The translations under genes were made by a program, and so were the position numbers. A model generated the notes under the pieces. It saw only the letters and a list, made by a program, of their open reading frames with translations, had not been told where the DNA came from and did no database searches. From Semisulcospira habei (taxonomy: Eukaryota > Mollusca > Gastropoda > Semisulcospiridae), in assembly GCA_036245525.1 (NCBI GenBank), contig BTPG01000003.1, forward strand, positions 157,306,439 through 157,370,438: a stretch of 64,000 nucleotides of DNA, in the 5' to 3' direction. Positions 13,301-22,845 of this stretch are shown in pieces (position 1 is the stretch's first letter; every line of letters begins with the position of its first letter).

Positions 13301-13391
13301 ATGCCAACGATAAAGTTTACTACGGACCACGGACAGATGACCACTGGCCCAAAATATACTCATGTTTGCTTCGCACATGAGCCAAAAACTA
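10343..13391 (+). mobile_element. Tandem-monomer element array B
   Basis: This 3-kb array has about 17 degenerate monomers of roughly 150-190 bp. A full monomer runs: TGTGACCCTTGACCTTTCC core, GGGTCATCCAAATTAGTATG, GGTCTTACCATCAGGTATC, a TTTGGGTTTGAAGTTGTGAA block, then CAAAATATGGCTATTTT. Element heads (AAGGCAAAGCC...TTATGGCTCATGTG) recur near 10343, 11277, 11575 and 12122. A single tail (TTCGCACATGAGCCAAAAAC) closes the block at 13391. It therefore looks like a composite of several elements or repeated head acquisition rather than a simple satellite. The core contains direct AGGTCA half-sites on the minus strand. Confidence 0.6.
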
Positions 13392-14243
13392 CGCTTCTAC
13401 CAAAAACTGACATTTTTTCACATTTGCCGTCCTCCTATGAGCATGACTTTCTGCAGGATTTATTTAAAATTCTAGCTACTTTGCTTATTACCTGTTTCTA
13501 TCAGAAATTCTGTCTACCTAATTTTGTCTCTTTAAATTTTCAATTGAAGTACCATTACGCATAAATCTAGACACATTTCAGCACTATTTGTGTTAGTTTT
13601 GCCTTGTCGACACACCTAATGAACTTTAACAAAAGTTTGGATATGCAGCAAAAGCACACACATAATCGGACTTATTTATTCTGCGCAGCTGTTAGCGTGT
13701 CAATCTAGTTTTAGCTGTTTCTCATACTGAAAGTGTTGTATTTTTAGAACAGAGTGGAGTCATCGTCAGGTTACTTAAAACTGATATAAAGAAGATGTGT
13801 GCCGAACTGGACTGTACTGTCTAAATGAACAATAGCTAGACTTGTGTGCAGCGTTTCATAACCATCTGTTACAGAAGTGTATCTTTGAAGTTTGAACAGT
13901 TATGGTGGTAGTGGGCCTTTAAACTAAGGGATCCAAAACACAAAAGAATATTAAGTTTGATGCCTGTTGAATTTTAGGTCTGTCTTCGCTACTGCGGCAT
14001 CACATGACAACTATAAACACATCTATGAAAATGAAAAATTAGATTTGACTTACTCACAATTATATGAACTAAACTATTTTCTTTTTGTATGTTTAATATT
14101 TATGAGAGAAAAAAAATCCTGAGCCATTTAAAGATATTTCTTTACTGCGAAAATATAAACTGAAAGTTTGAGACTTAATGTTTGGTGTGTCACACAAAGT
14201 TCTGCATCATTACTATGCATTCAACGATCATTTCATCGTTCGG
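13392..14243. other. No gene recognised
   Basis: AT-rich. No exon or element end that I can support. Confidence 0.5.
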
Positions 14244-14291
14244 CTACCGGTACGACATAAAAATAATGACCAACTTTGTACGCAGCACCAT
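14244..14291 (-). pseudogene. Decayed duplicate of the signal-peptide exon
   Basis: On the minus strand an ATG at 14291 opens MVLRTKLVII and stops after about 15 codons. The start and ~50 bp of its upstream leader (14292-14343, read leftward) match the start and leader of the signal-peptide exon at 14416-14557 (14558-14612). This is a local tandem duplication in which this copy has lost the hydrophobic core. Confidence 0.45.
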
Positions 14292-14415
14292 TTCATTTGT
14301 GAATTTCGTTAACTTTTCTTTCCCAGAAATTGCAAGTAAGGGACAATACTATTACTGCAATTGAGGGACAAAACAACAGACATATATTGGTATATTGCCA
14401 AGATATTATATACAC

Positions 14416-14557
14416 CTGGTTTATATCTAGTGACGGTCTCTTCTTCTGTTTCAGAACAGCTGGATCCTTCTCCGTCATTCGTACACATGTCGGCAACCAC
14501 ACGGCCAACCAAAGCCAGAAGCAGACAGCAGACGACCACTTTCGTACGCGCCACCAT
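14416..14557 (-). CDS. First exon of a putative small secreted protein
   Basis: The minus strand ATG at 14557 (context aaaATGG) begins a textbook signal peptide: positively charged MVARTK, hydrophobic VVVCCLLLALVG, and a likely cleavage after RVVA. It is followed by an acidic stretch with two Cys (DMCTNDGEGSSC, then SETEEETV). The frame reaches CCAG|GTGTAT, a plausible splice donor at 14415-14410, in phase 1. Reading on without splicing gives only ~30 more residues of unstructured AT-rich translation, so an intron is likely. I do not recognise the protein, and the next exon was not found. The local duplicate at 14244-14291 argues that the start region is an old genic sequence. The alternative is a chance ORF with a hydrophobic start. 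Confidence 0.4.
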
Positions 14558-14706
14558 TTTTTTTTTCCTGTGAATTTCGTAACTTCTTTTCTAGAGATTG
14601 CAAGGGACCTTACTCTTGTCCGACTACTGTCTTATGGGCTGATCTAGGGACAATTGTTGGGTCCTAACCTCGGCGTCGACCCAACCTCGGCCAAAGTGAC
14701 ATAATA

Positions 14707-15154
14707 TACTGCTCACAAATAGTAAGGTATATTAACTTTTCAGCTTGAATTACTAAAAGTCCTGAGAATCGGTATAATCACGGGTATATCAGCGATTAGC
14801 CATCCCACTGGCCTACTCTTTTACAACATTGGTGTGACATATACTGCTCACAAAAAGTAAAGGACGTAGTACTTTTTGCTTGAATTATTAAAATGTCCCC
14901 AAACGTCTAAACATTAATCAGACCAAAAAGGTGACAGCAGTTTGCAGATGCAAGGTGTTTTCTGACATTTTAGTAATTCAAACTGAAATTGTGATGTCCC
15001 TTATTTTTTGTGAGCAGTATATGTCACACCAATGTTGTGAAAGTGTAGGCCAGTGGGATGGCTAATCACTGATATACCCGTGATTATACCCATTCTGAGG
15101 ACTTTTAGTAATTCAAGCTGAAAAGTTAATATACCTTACTATTTGCGAGCAGTA
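14707..15154. mobile_element. Nested hairpin MITE: middle layer
   Basis: Termini TACTGCTCACAAATAGTAAG (14707) and its reverse complement ending at 15154 are each flanked by TA (14705-14706 and 15155-15156). The ~134-bp arms are near-perfect reverse complements down to GGTGTGACA-TA at the centre. The TACTGCTCACAAA terminus and TA duplication are typical of mariner/Tc1-type non-autonomous elements. Confidence 0.8.
14842..15019. mobile_element. Nested hairpin MITE: innermost layer
   Basis: Termini TACTGCTCACAAAAAGTAAA (14842) and the reverse-complement TTTTTTGTGAGCAGTA (ending 15019) are flanked by TA at 14840-14841 and 15020-15021. It sits exactly on the axis of symmetry of the middle layer. 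The arms diverge towards the centre, leaving a short loop. It is related to the middle layer but has a different subterminal sequence. Confidence 0.8.
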
Positions 15155-15204
15155 TATGTTCACTCTGGCTGAGGTTGGGTCGACGCCGAGGTTGGGACCC
15201 AACA

Positions 15205-16230
15205 GACAATGACAATGACAATGATTCTTTATTTTACAAAGGTGAAAGTTTTGGTGAAACCATTTTTCGAACTTTCCGTTGCTAATCTAATTTACATATA
15301 ATACACAAATCACAAAATACTATCTTTAAATTGGGAAAAAAAAAATATAAAACGACCCCCTCCCCCCCCCCCCCCCAAAAAAAAAAAAAAAAGAAAAAAA
15401 AATGAAAGAGAAATATAAACTTTAAAAAATAAACCATTGAAGACGTGGAAATAAACATAAAAAATCTCATACATACACACAGTTGTAAAGGTGTATATAT
15501 CCATACATACATTCATAGACACAAGCACAAACATGCGCTCGCACACACACAATACTTTTTTTTTTATGCTACAGGATTAGCATCTTGTATTAGCTGAAGA
15601 TATAACTGAATTGAAGAGTTAGAAAGGGGAAAATCATACACTGCAAGTACAGGCTGCTGTGAAAATCTTATGATGATGATGTGAGGTACTTGAAGAGACC
15701 GGTTTTCATATTAAAAGACGCCTCAGCGTTGTTGATGTTGTAACATTTTTGGGCAATGTGTTCCACATGCTATTGCTAGCACCCGAGAACCGGTGCTAAA
15801 CTTGTCTTATAGAGATCGATTCTACGTCGTGGCACAGTAATGGACTGCCTTGATCTGGAGTATCGTGGTCAACGGGAGGGAAAACATTTTATTCAATACT
15901 TTGAACATCGTTACTCCCTTATTGTATAATAAATGGTTTTTCAAGGGGAGAATTTCTAAGGTTTTCAGTTTATTATCCGTTGTCGAGTTAGGGTCTGAAG
16001 GGATAAGCTTCGTGGCTCTACGGTGAAGAGAGTTCAGCCTCTTAAACTGGACCTCTCCCTTGCGCCATCCCACACCGTAGAAGCATAATCTCTATGTGAC
16101 CTGATGTGGGCGTTGAAGAACAGTTTTCTTGTTTCTACACTAGCTATATGTTTTAACTTGGATAAAATAAAGTTTGTTTGATATTGTCTTACATATATTA
16201 CTAAGATGGCATTGCCATTTAAACTGGTTA
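15205..16230 (-). mobile_element. 5'-truncated LINE remnant with tandem tail
   Basis: The minus strand carries an 83-codon fragment (15822-16073) resembling the C-terminal region of non-LTR reverse transcriptases (KRLNSLHRRATKLI, then LKTLEILPLKNHLLYNKG). A long AT-rich 3' region ends AAATAAAGAATCATTGTCATT with (CATTGT)n at 15205-15225. Poly-C/poly-A tracts at 15355-15402 have expanded inside the 3' UTR. The copy is dead, its clade is unassigned, and its tail differs from the CR1/L2-like copies. Confidence 0.55.
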
Positions 16231-16239
16231 TCTACAGCA

Positions 16240-16416
16240 ACACCGAGAAGACGATGAAAGAAAAACAGAAGATAGTGGTAGAAAACCCTTTAAAATAGAA
16301 ACAAATAACGACGTCGTTATTTGTTTCTATTTTAAAGGGTTTTCTACCACTATCTTCTGTTTTTCTTTCACGTGAAACCCTAGCGGCAACAGTTTTACTA
16401 CACCGAGAAGACGATG
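16240..16416. repeat. Perfect 116-bp palindrome between 17-bp direct repeats
   Basis: 16255-16370 is a perfect inverted repeat with 58-bp arms and no loop; its centre is AACGAC|GTCGTT at 16312/16313. The direct repeat ACACCGAGAAGACGATG occurs at 16240-16256 and 16400-16416. The unit between the repeats is the palindrome plus about 29 bp ending CAACAGTTTTACT. The perfect arms imply very recent formation, or an artefact. A target duplication of 17 bp would fit a retroposed or templated insertion better than a cut-and-paste MITE. Confidence 0.9.
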
Positions 16417-16865
16417 TTCCGTTACCTGGCTGTTAGATTTGCCTTGAAGGGACAAGCTGAGTGAGAGAGAGCCGAGCTGGTGCTTTTGGCGGGTACTTAC
16501 AACCATACATTGTCTTTGCAGGGTTTAAGATCATGGAATTGTTACTGCACCAGGGAGGTGGGGGTAGGAGGAGATCTTAGGGGTTCCTCACACCACCCCT
16601 CCCCCATTTAAAAAAATGCTACATGAAAGTTCCTTTTTATATAGTTTGAAGCCTCTCATGCCCCCCCCCCCCCTTTTTTTTTAAAAGTCCCTTCTATTTA
16701 TAAAAGGGACTTTTTATTTATAGAAGACTTTTTAGGATGGGTCGAGGTGAAGCAAATTCAGTAGCATGTCCTTGGCGTCATAGGCAGGCACGCCTCAACC
16801 TCTCACAGCTTAAGTAACAAGAAAAAAATGATGTTATGTCTAGTTACACTAACCTCGCTGCAGAA
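16417..16865. other. No gene; poly-C/poly-T tract near 16660
   Basis: A C-run then T-run at about 16661-16682 is the only feature. No coding sequence was recognised. Confidence 0.5.
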
Positions 16866-17180
16866 CATACTTTTGGCCCTAAAGTTGGTCACTATAGTGT
16901 ACTTGTTAGGACACTACACCCTGTGTACTGTCCTATGTTAAACTGTACCCGAGGTACTATGTGCTGTGTTAAACTGTACATGGTTAACACTATCGGCTGG
17001 TGTCACTGAATTTATATCAAGCTTTTCAAATCTCACTTCCTACCAGAGAGTCCGCTTGACTGACGTGCCGGATACATGGAATGTTGGCATAGATCCACGT
17101 TATCCCACACATGGCTTAAGGGACCATGACAACCTTTCAGGTGAGACAAGTGCTTGAGGGTGTACTCTTACATTTGTATG
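16866..17180 (+). repeat. Family-X dispersed repeat (plus copy)
   Basis: It aligns over about 300 bp with the reverse complement of 31933-32210. Shared landmarks in the same order are CTAAAG(T)TGGTC, AAACTGTACCCGAGGTAC, ATATCAAGCTTTTCAAATC, GGCATAGATCCAC, CCACACA..GGCTTAA and a TTACATTTGT end. No ORF is shared, so it is non-autonomous or non-coding. Class unknown. Confidence 0.65.
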
Positions 17181-17477
17181 GTAGTCGGCATGTTCAATTT
17201 TATAGGGCTTATGAGGATTTCGTATGATAGCAACATGCTTATGTCAACTAGAGGCATAGACCCTCCTTTTGCCTATTTCAACTTTAAATGATTAATGAGG
17301 GTCTCCGGTTCGTACAGGCCCATTATCATCTATGCCTCCGGAAATGCATGGTTATTCTGAGCACAAAACTAATCTCAGTGAGACACAGGATCCTCATGTG
17401 CCAGCTTATGACTATAGGCAGCAGTAACCGAATACACCAATCACTGAATAGCACAGTGTTATGAAGATCTGTCTCCA

Positions 17478-17490
17478 CAGACCAATAGAG
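17478..17490. repeat. TSD of Nimb-1 (3' side)
   Basis: CAGACCAATAGAG is repeated exactly at 23503-23515, at the two ends of the Nimb-1 element. Confidence 0.95.
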
Positions 17491-17713
17491 TTAGTTAGTT
17501 AGTTATTTGGGTTTAACGCCGAGCAGGCAACTAAGGCCATCTCACGGCGGGAAGGGTAAAAATCTGGTCAGCCAGACTAAAAGAAAGGTCTTAAGACATG
17601 ATGTAAATATACCTTAAAAATATGTCAGGCTAAAATGTCGCACAGGTCTTTAAAGAAAACGTCGGAAGACTCAAAAAGGTCAAAATAATAGTAACATCAT
17701 AATCTATAAACGC
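17491..17713 (-). promoter_or_regulatory. Nimb-1 3' UTR with RT-recognition-type tail
   Basis: On the element strand the end reads GGCCTTAGTTGCCTGCTCGG, then CGTTAAACCCAAATAACTAA, then (CTAA)n. The same ending closes Nimb-2, a 55-bp orphan at 33654-33708 and, in diverged form, every SINE-A copy. Established LINE biology makes the 3' end the site bound by the reverse transcriptase. Its role here is inferred from that and from its conservation. Confidence 0.6.
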
Positions 17714-20700
17714 TCAAATCTTATTAAAAATATGGCACTCTCTCAGAAAACTGAAGATCTTGTCCGGGGGCACATCCCGGAACAAAACCTTCAAGGAGTC
17801 TGCAGTGAAATGTTTATACCTTGTGTCGATTAGATCAGCACAAGACACTAAAAAGTGTTGAACAGAGTACTGCTCGTCGCAGGCATAACACCATGGACGC
17901 TCCTCCTGTTTAAGTAAATAAGAGTGCGTAACATACGTGTGGCCGATGTGGAGCCGAGCCAGGACAGTCTCCTCACGGCGGCTGCCGCAGCGATAAGGTA
18001 GACCGTCGGACAACTTAGGAAGGGCTTCATGCAGCTTGTTAGCTTCCTCTTTGTCCCACTCGGACTGCCACTCACGGGCTATGTACGCACTAGCCACATG
18101 TCTAAAATCACTATAAACAGTCTGTGTGTCAGAGACAGGGTCATTGCGGGCATCGTTGGCAGCAGAATCTGCGATCCTGTTGCCTTCGATGCCCACATGC
18201 CCTGGCACCCAAATAAAAATGATATCATAATATTCCTTCATCAAGTCCGCGTGGAGCTCTCTGATCTGCACCAGCAGTGGGTGGTCATTTCCCGTGCCCT
18301 GAAGGGCCTGCAGGGCAGAAAGAGAGTCAGACAGAATCAGGAAGTTCCTTTCTCTAGATCGATAAGCATGCTTGAGTGCCAGCAGAACCGCCTGCAGTTC
18401 CGCACTAAATACAGATGAGTGGTCTGGGAGGCGGTGCTTAAATGGGCGTCTAGGATGGCGAGAGGACACTGCGGCCGCAGCCACTCTCCCATCCTCAGAC
18501 TTTGACCCATCGGTATAGATGCGACAATAGCCAGGAAAAATTGAAAGCAGTTCATTGAGGCTCTGTTGGTATATGGCTGGTGGAGTAGAGTCTTTCTTGT
18601 GGGCAGTCAAGTCCAGCAAGATGTCAGGAACTGGTAAGAGCCAAGGTGGAGTGATGTGTTGCAGGGATTCCGAAACTCTGTCCAGGTCCAATCCGGCCGC
18701 CTGCAGATGAGGTCGGACACGGAAAGAAAGTGGACGGACAGCTCCCGGATGGGTATCGTAAATCTCTGCAAACGATGGTTTAAAAACACAATCATAGGCA
18801 GGATTGTCTGGATGGGCCTTCAGTTTCAGAACGTAGCTGAGCATGAGGCGGATGCGGCGGAGCTTGAGAGAAGGCTCCCCTGCCTCGGCATACAGACTAG
18901 GAACTGGAGACGTCCTGAATGCCCCAAGACATATCCGCAGACCCTGATGGTGAATTGTGTTCAGACGCTGTAGCACAGACTTGGAAGCTGAGCCATACAC
19001 CACAGAGCCGTAATCCAGTTTGGACCGAACAAGGGCCCGGTACAGACGAAGTAAGACAGTACGGTCCGCACCCCAGTCAGTACGACCGACTACACGAAGA
19101 ATGTCGAGAGCCTTCTGACAAGAGGTTCTAAGGTAATTAATATGGTTGCGGAAGGTAAGTCTTTTGTCAAAAATGACCCCCAGAAACTTTGCCTCCTCGG
19201 CCACCTTAATTGGCACTCCAGCAATGCTCAGGCTAGGTTCTGGAAAAAATTTCGTCTGGTTAGTAAAATGCACACAAACAGTCTTGGAGGGCGAGAACTT
19301 GAATCCATTGAGAGACACCCACCGCTGGATGCGATCAACGCACAGCTGCAAGCGCCTCTCAAGGGACGCAAGTCCTCGACCACGTGCGCACAAAGCAAAG
19401 TCGTCAACAAACAAAGAGCATTCAGAATCATCCTTGACGGCCTTTACAATGTTATTAATTTTAATACTAAATAAAACAGGAGATAGAATGCTGCCCTGTG
19501 GGACACCCATCTCCTGTTCAAAGGAGTCGGAGAGGGTGGAGCCCACACGGACATGGAACGACCGGTTAGTCAAAAAATTGTGAATAAAAACGGGCAGGTG
19601 CCCTTTAAAACCCATGTCCAACAAGTCAGACATTATGCCATACTTCCAGGTAGTGTCATACGCCTTCTCAAGATCGAAAAAAATTGCATAGACATGCTGC
19701 TTGTTGACAAAAGAATCTCGAATAAATGATTCAAAGCGGACTAAATGGTCAGTTGTACTACGGAAGCGCCGGAAACCGCACTGGAGGTCTGTGAGGAGAC
19801 CCTGTGACTCAAGATGCCACACCAGGCGGGCGTTGACCAGGCGCTCCATAGTTTTACATAAACATGATGTCAAAGCGATAGGCCGGTAGTTGCCCGGGTC
19901 GGAAGGATCCTTACCCGGCTTGGGGATCGGTACAACCACAGCCTGGCGCCAAGACGGCGGAAAATGACCAGTTCTCCAGATATGGTTAAAGGCCTTGAGA
20001 AGTACAAGGAGTGACCTCTCAGGCAGATGCGTTAGGAATTGATAGTGGACGGTATCTAGGCCAGCAGCAGAGTCATTACATTTCTGCAAAGCTTGCTGCA
20101 ATTCTGATAATGTAAACGGGACATTATAGTCTTCTGAGTTATCGGACTCAAAATCACAAATACGAGACTCTCGTTTCTCCTTCTCTCTCTGGAAGAAAGG
20201 TGAATAATGCTCCGTTGAAGAATTATGGGCAATGGTGGAGGCAAGCAAATTGGCCACAGCTTTTTTATCTGTAACCAAACTGACACCATCTCTAAGATGG
20301 CCAACAGAAGCCGAGCCACCTCTGCCCCTAATTCTCCGAACAGCCTTCCATACTTTCTGGGACGGATCCGAGAAGTTAAAGATGAGACGAAGCGTCTCCA
20401 GGAAGCACGGCGTTCACGTTTAAAAATGTAACGGGCTTTCGCCCTCTGTCTTTTAAAGGTTAAAATATTTACTTGCGACGGATTACGGAAAGCACGTCGC
20501 TGAGCAGATTTGCGCGCTATTTGGGCCTTGCGGCACTCTTCGTTGAACCATGGTACTCTCGGCTTTCGAGGGACTGATGCGGAAGTTTCAGGGATGGTTT
20601 CACCCGCTACGTCCAACAAAATAGTAGTAAAAGAAGAAATAGGTTCTTCAGATGACATGACCACCTCCTCTGTAATACGAGACTGACAGAGGGAGGTGAA

Positions 20701-21405
20701 CAGAGGCCAGTTAGCTTTCTTAAGATTCCAGCGCCCCACCGGCGGATCCTCCCCACAGCTGACCGATGACAGGACTACTGGGAAGTGGTCACTACCACAC
20801 AGGTCATCGTGAACCTTCCAGTCAAAGTCCAGCATGAGAGAAGGATCACACACAGTGAGGTCTAGAACAGAACTAGATCCTGAACCTGGGTTAGAGTATG
20901 TAGGTGAACCATCGTTAAAGACACATAGATTAAGTTGAGAAAAAACATCTTCTAACATCTGACCTCTGCCATCATAGTGGTCACTACCCCAAAGGTGAGC
21001 GTGACCGTTAAAATCCCCCATGAGAATAAAGGGAGGGGGCAGTTGATCAACTAAATTAAAAAAATCATTACTACAGACCCGCAGGGATGGTGGCAGGTAA
21101 ATACTGCATATAGTTATGGTCTTCTTCAAGGTAACCCGAGCTGCGACAGCCTGAAGACAGGTGTCGATGCTAACGGGGCTACATAAAATTTGGCTACTAA
21201 TGAGAAGAGCCACTCCACCCGAGCGCCTCTCCGAATCAGAGCCTTTATGTATAGCGTTAAAACCATTAAAGGACACAGGGTCAGAAGTCTTCAGGTAAGT
21301 CTCCTGAAGAGATATTACTGAGGGGTTATAGCACTTGACTAAAAGACGTAATTCCTCAAAGTTAGCTTGAAAACCACGACAATTCCACTGAAGCAGAGAG
21401 TCCAT
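17714..21405 (-). pseudogene. Nimb-1 ORF2: endonuclease-RT-RNase H polyprotein, one frameshift
   Basis: About 1,230 codons on the minus strand. The N-terminus is an APE-type endonuclease: LLQWNCRGF, SLQETYL, MGDFNGH, then a C-terminal GSDHFPVVL. Next comes reverse transcriptase: NYRPIALTSCLCKTMERL, FFDLEKAYDT, GVPQGSILSPVLF, a catalytic box reading FVDD rather than Y/FADD, and LGVIFDKRLTF. RNase H follows with RIYTDGSKSEDG, SAELQA, LSDSLSAL and a WVPGHVGIEGNRIADSAA block that keeps the acidic residues. A CxxC...HxxxxC motif (WCYACDEQYSVQHFLVSC) ends the protein. A 1-bp deletion near 20367, relative to Nimb-2, breaks the frame between the endonuclease and RT. The start ATG lies 2 nt after the ORF1 stop (TAATCATG). 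Confidence 0.92.
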
Positions 21406-21407
21406 GA

Positions 21408-22845
21408 TTATGTCTTATCTGGGGGTGCGGAGTTTTTCCCCCCTTTGTCCTTTGCCTTAGGAGTCGGAGAAACAGAGGGGGGCCGGCTCCCGGGCCTCCT
21501 CTGGTTCTTAGGAGATGAAGGGGGTGGAGCTGCCGCCGCATCGACAACTTCCACTCCCTCCATCTGCTCCTCCAATGCAGCATTTTGAAGGGGGACATCA
21601 GTGTTCCCCTTCTGGGCCCGTGCGCACGGCGGTCCCATAGATTTCTTTGACTTCTGGTCCTGGGCAGCGTTCCTGCCGCTAGAGTTAGCGGCCTTAGAAG
21701 GCTGACCAGAGCCAGAAACCTTTGGTGTTGACAAACTAGCAGGTTTGGGTGGGGGCTGAGGCTTAGGGGCAGCAGAAGGCGGTGCCACCGGACCGGTAGC
21801 GTCCGCCCTCTGCGTTCCCTGGCTCCTCGTCACCACCGGAGGAGGATTACTCTCCAGGGGTGAGAGGATCCGAGGCTCCGCCCCCAACCAAGAAGTTGGG
21901 GTTTGACAAGAGAAGTCTTTGGTGGGGCGCTTGCCTGCCACCGCAGCACTGAAAGTATACACAAAGTTGTTATTTGAGTTTGGCGCCGCCTCAGCTGCAC
22001 CAGGACCGTCAACCAGTTTTTTTGCGTCCGCAAAGGACAGCCCCTTCTCCACACGCACCTGCTGAATCCTGCACTCGGAGATCCAACGAGGGCACTTCTT
22101 GTCCGAAGCCATATGCGCCCCCTGGCAATTCACACACAGGGGGATGGCTGTGCAGGACTCAGCAGAGTGTCCGGGCTTAGTGCAACGGGCGCATAGGGCC
22201 TCTGCCTGGCGGCATGTCTTCTGCCCATGGCCATACTTTTGGCACTTAAAGCACCGAAGGGGGAGAGGGACGTACTTTTTCACTTTTAGGGAGTAGTAAC
22301 CTCCCCAGATGGTAGTAGGAGCTGTGGGGGTGCCAAACGTCAGGATGATGGTAGGGAGACGGATCTCCCTACCACCTCGTTTGGAAATGAAGCGCCTGAC
22401 GTAGGTCACCCCCTGTGACTTAAGGTTCCGTACAAGTTCATCTTCAGACAGTTCGGCCAATGCTTGATCTTTAATCACTCCTCTAGAGGAATTCATTGTT
22501 TTGTGGGGAGTGACCTCCACTGGAGTGTCTCCGATGGAGGAGAGCCTCAGTAGCCCATTGGAGTGTGCCCGGGTACGGCACTCTACCAACAAGTCACCAG
22601 ACCTGAGGCGCTGGGCCTCAGGCCTGCCAACACGGCTCCTGAGGGTCTCAGTCCCCCACCAGGAAAGGGTGCAGCTTGGAAACAGGCTTCTCTTTAACTT
22701 TGCTGTGGATAATGAGAAAGCGAGGCCAGACGGCCGAAACCTGAGGCGTCGCTTCCCCACAATCAGAGTCGCTATCATTTTCAAGGTCAATGTCAGTGGC
22801 TATGTGCCGCTTTGGTGCCAGTTTTGGTTTTTTGATATTTTCCAT
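21408..22845 (-). pseudogene. Nimb-1 ORF1: zinc-knuckle nucleic-acid-binding protein, one frameshift
   Basis: By comparison with the intact Nimb-2 ORF1 (479 aa) the true start is the ATG at 22845 (MENIKKPKLA). A 4-bp insertion at about 22649-22653 (CAGT within the CTCCCCC context) shifts the frame after ~65 codons. The rest encodes a basic domain, three CCHC knuckles (CFKCQKYGHGQKTC, CARCTKPGHSAESC, CVNCQGAHMASDKKC) and a long Pro/Ser-rich tail. This is the LINE ORF1 protein that coats element RNA and acts as a chaperone. It is not a capsid gene of a host virus. Confidence 0.9.

Larger units (their letters stand above)
14655..15204. mobile_element. Three nested TA-target hairpin MITEs: outermost
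   Basis: The outermost arms are 14655-14704 and 15157-15204, beginning TGTTGGGTCC and ending GGGACCCAACA. They include the shared block AACCTCGGCGTCGACCCAAC. The arm tips at the centre read AGTGACA-TA and TA-TGTTCACT, so the original element was itself a near-perfect palindrome whose central TA became the target for the next insertion. No coding sequence is present. Confidence 0.8.

Noticed and set aside
10343..13391. CRISPR-like array
   Set aside because: Monomers are long, degenerate and contiguous without unique spacers, and the genome is eukaryotic.
18029..19583. Several plus-strand ORFs of 60-145 codons
   Set aside because: They are antisense shadows of Nimb-1 ORF2. The same shadows appear opposite Nimb-2 and Nimb-3.
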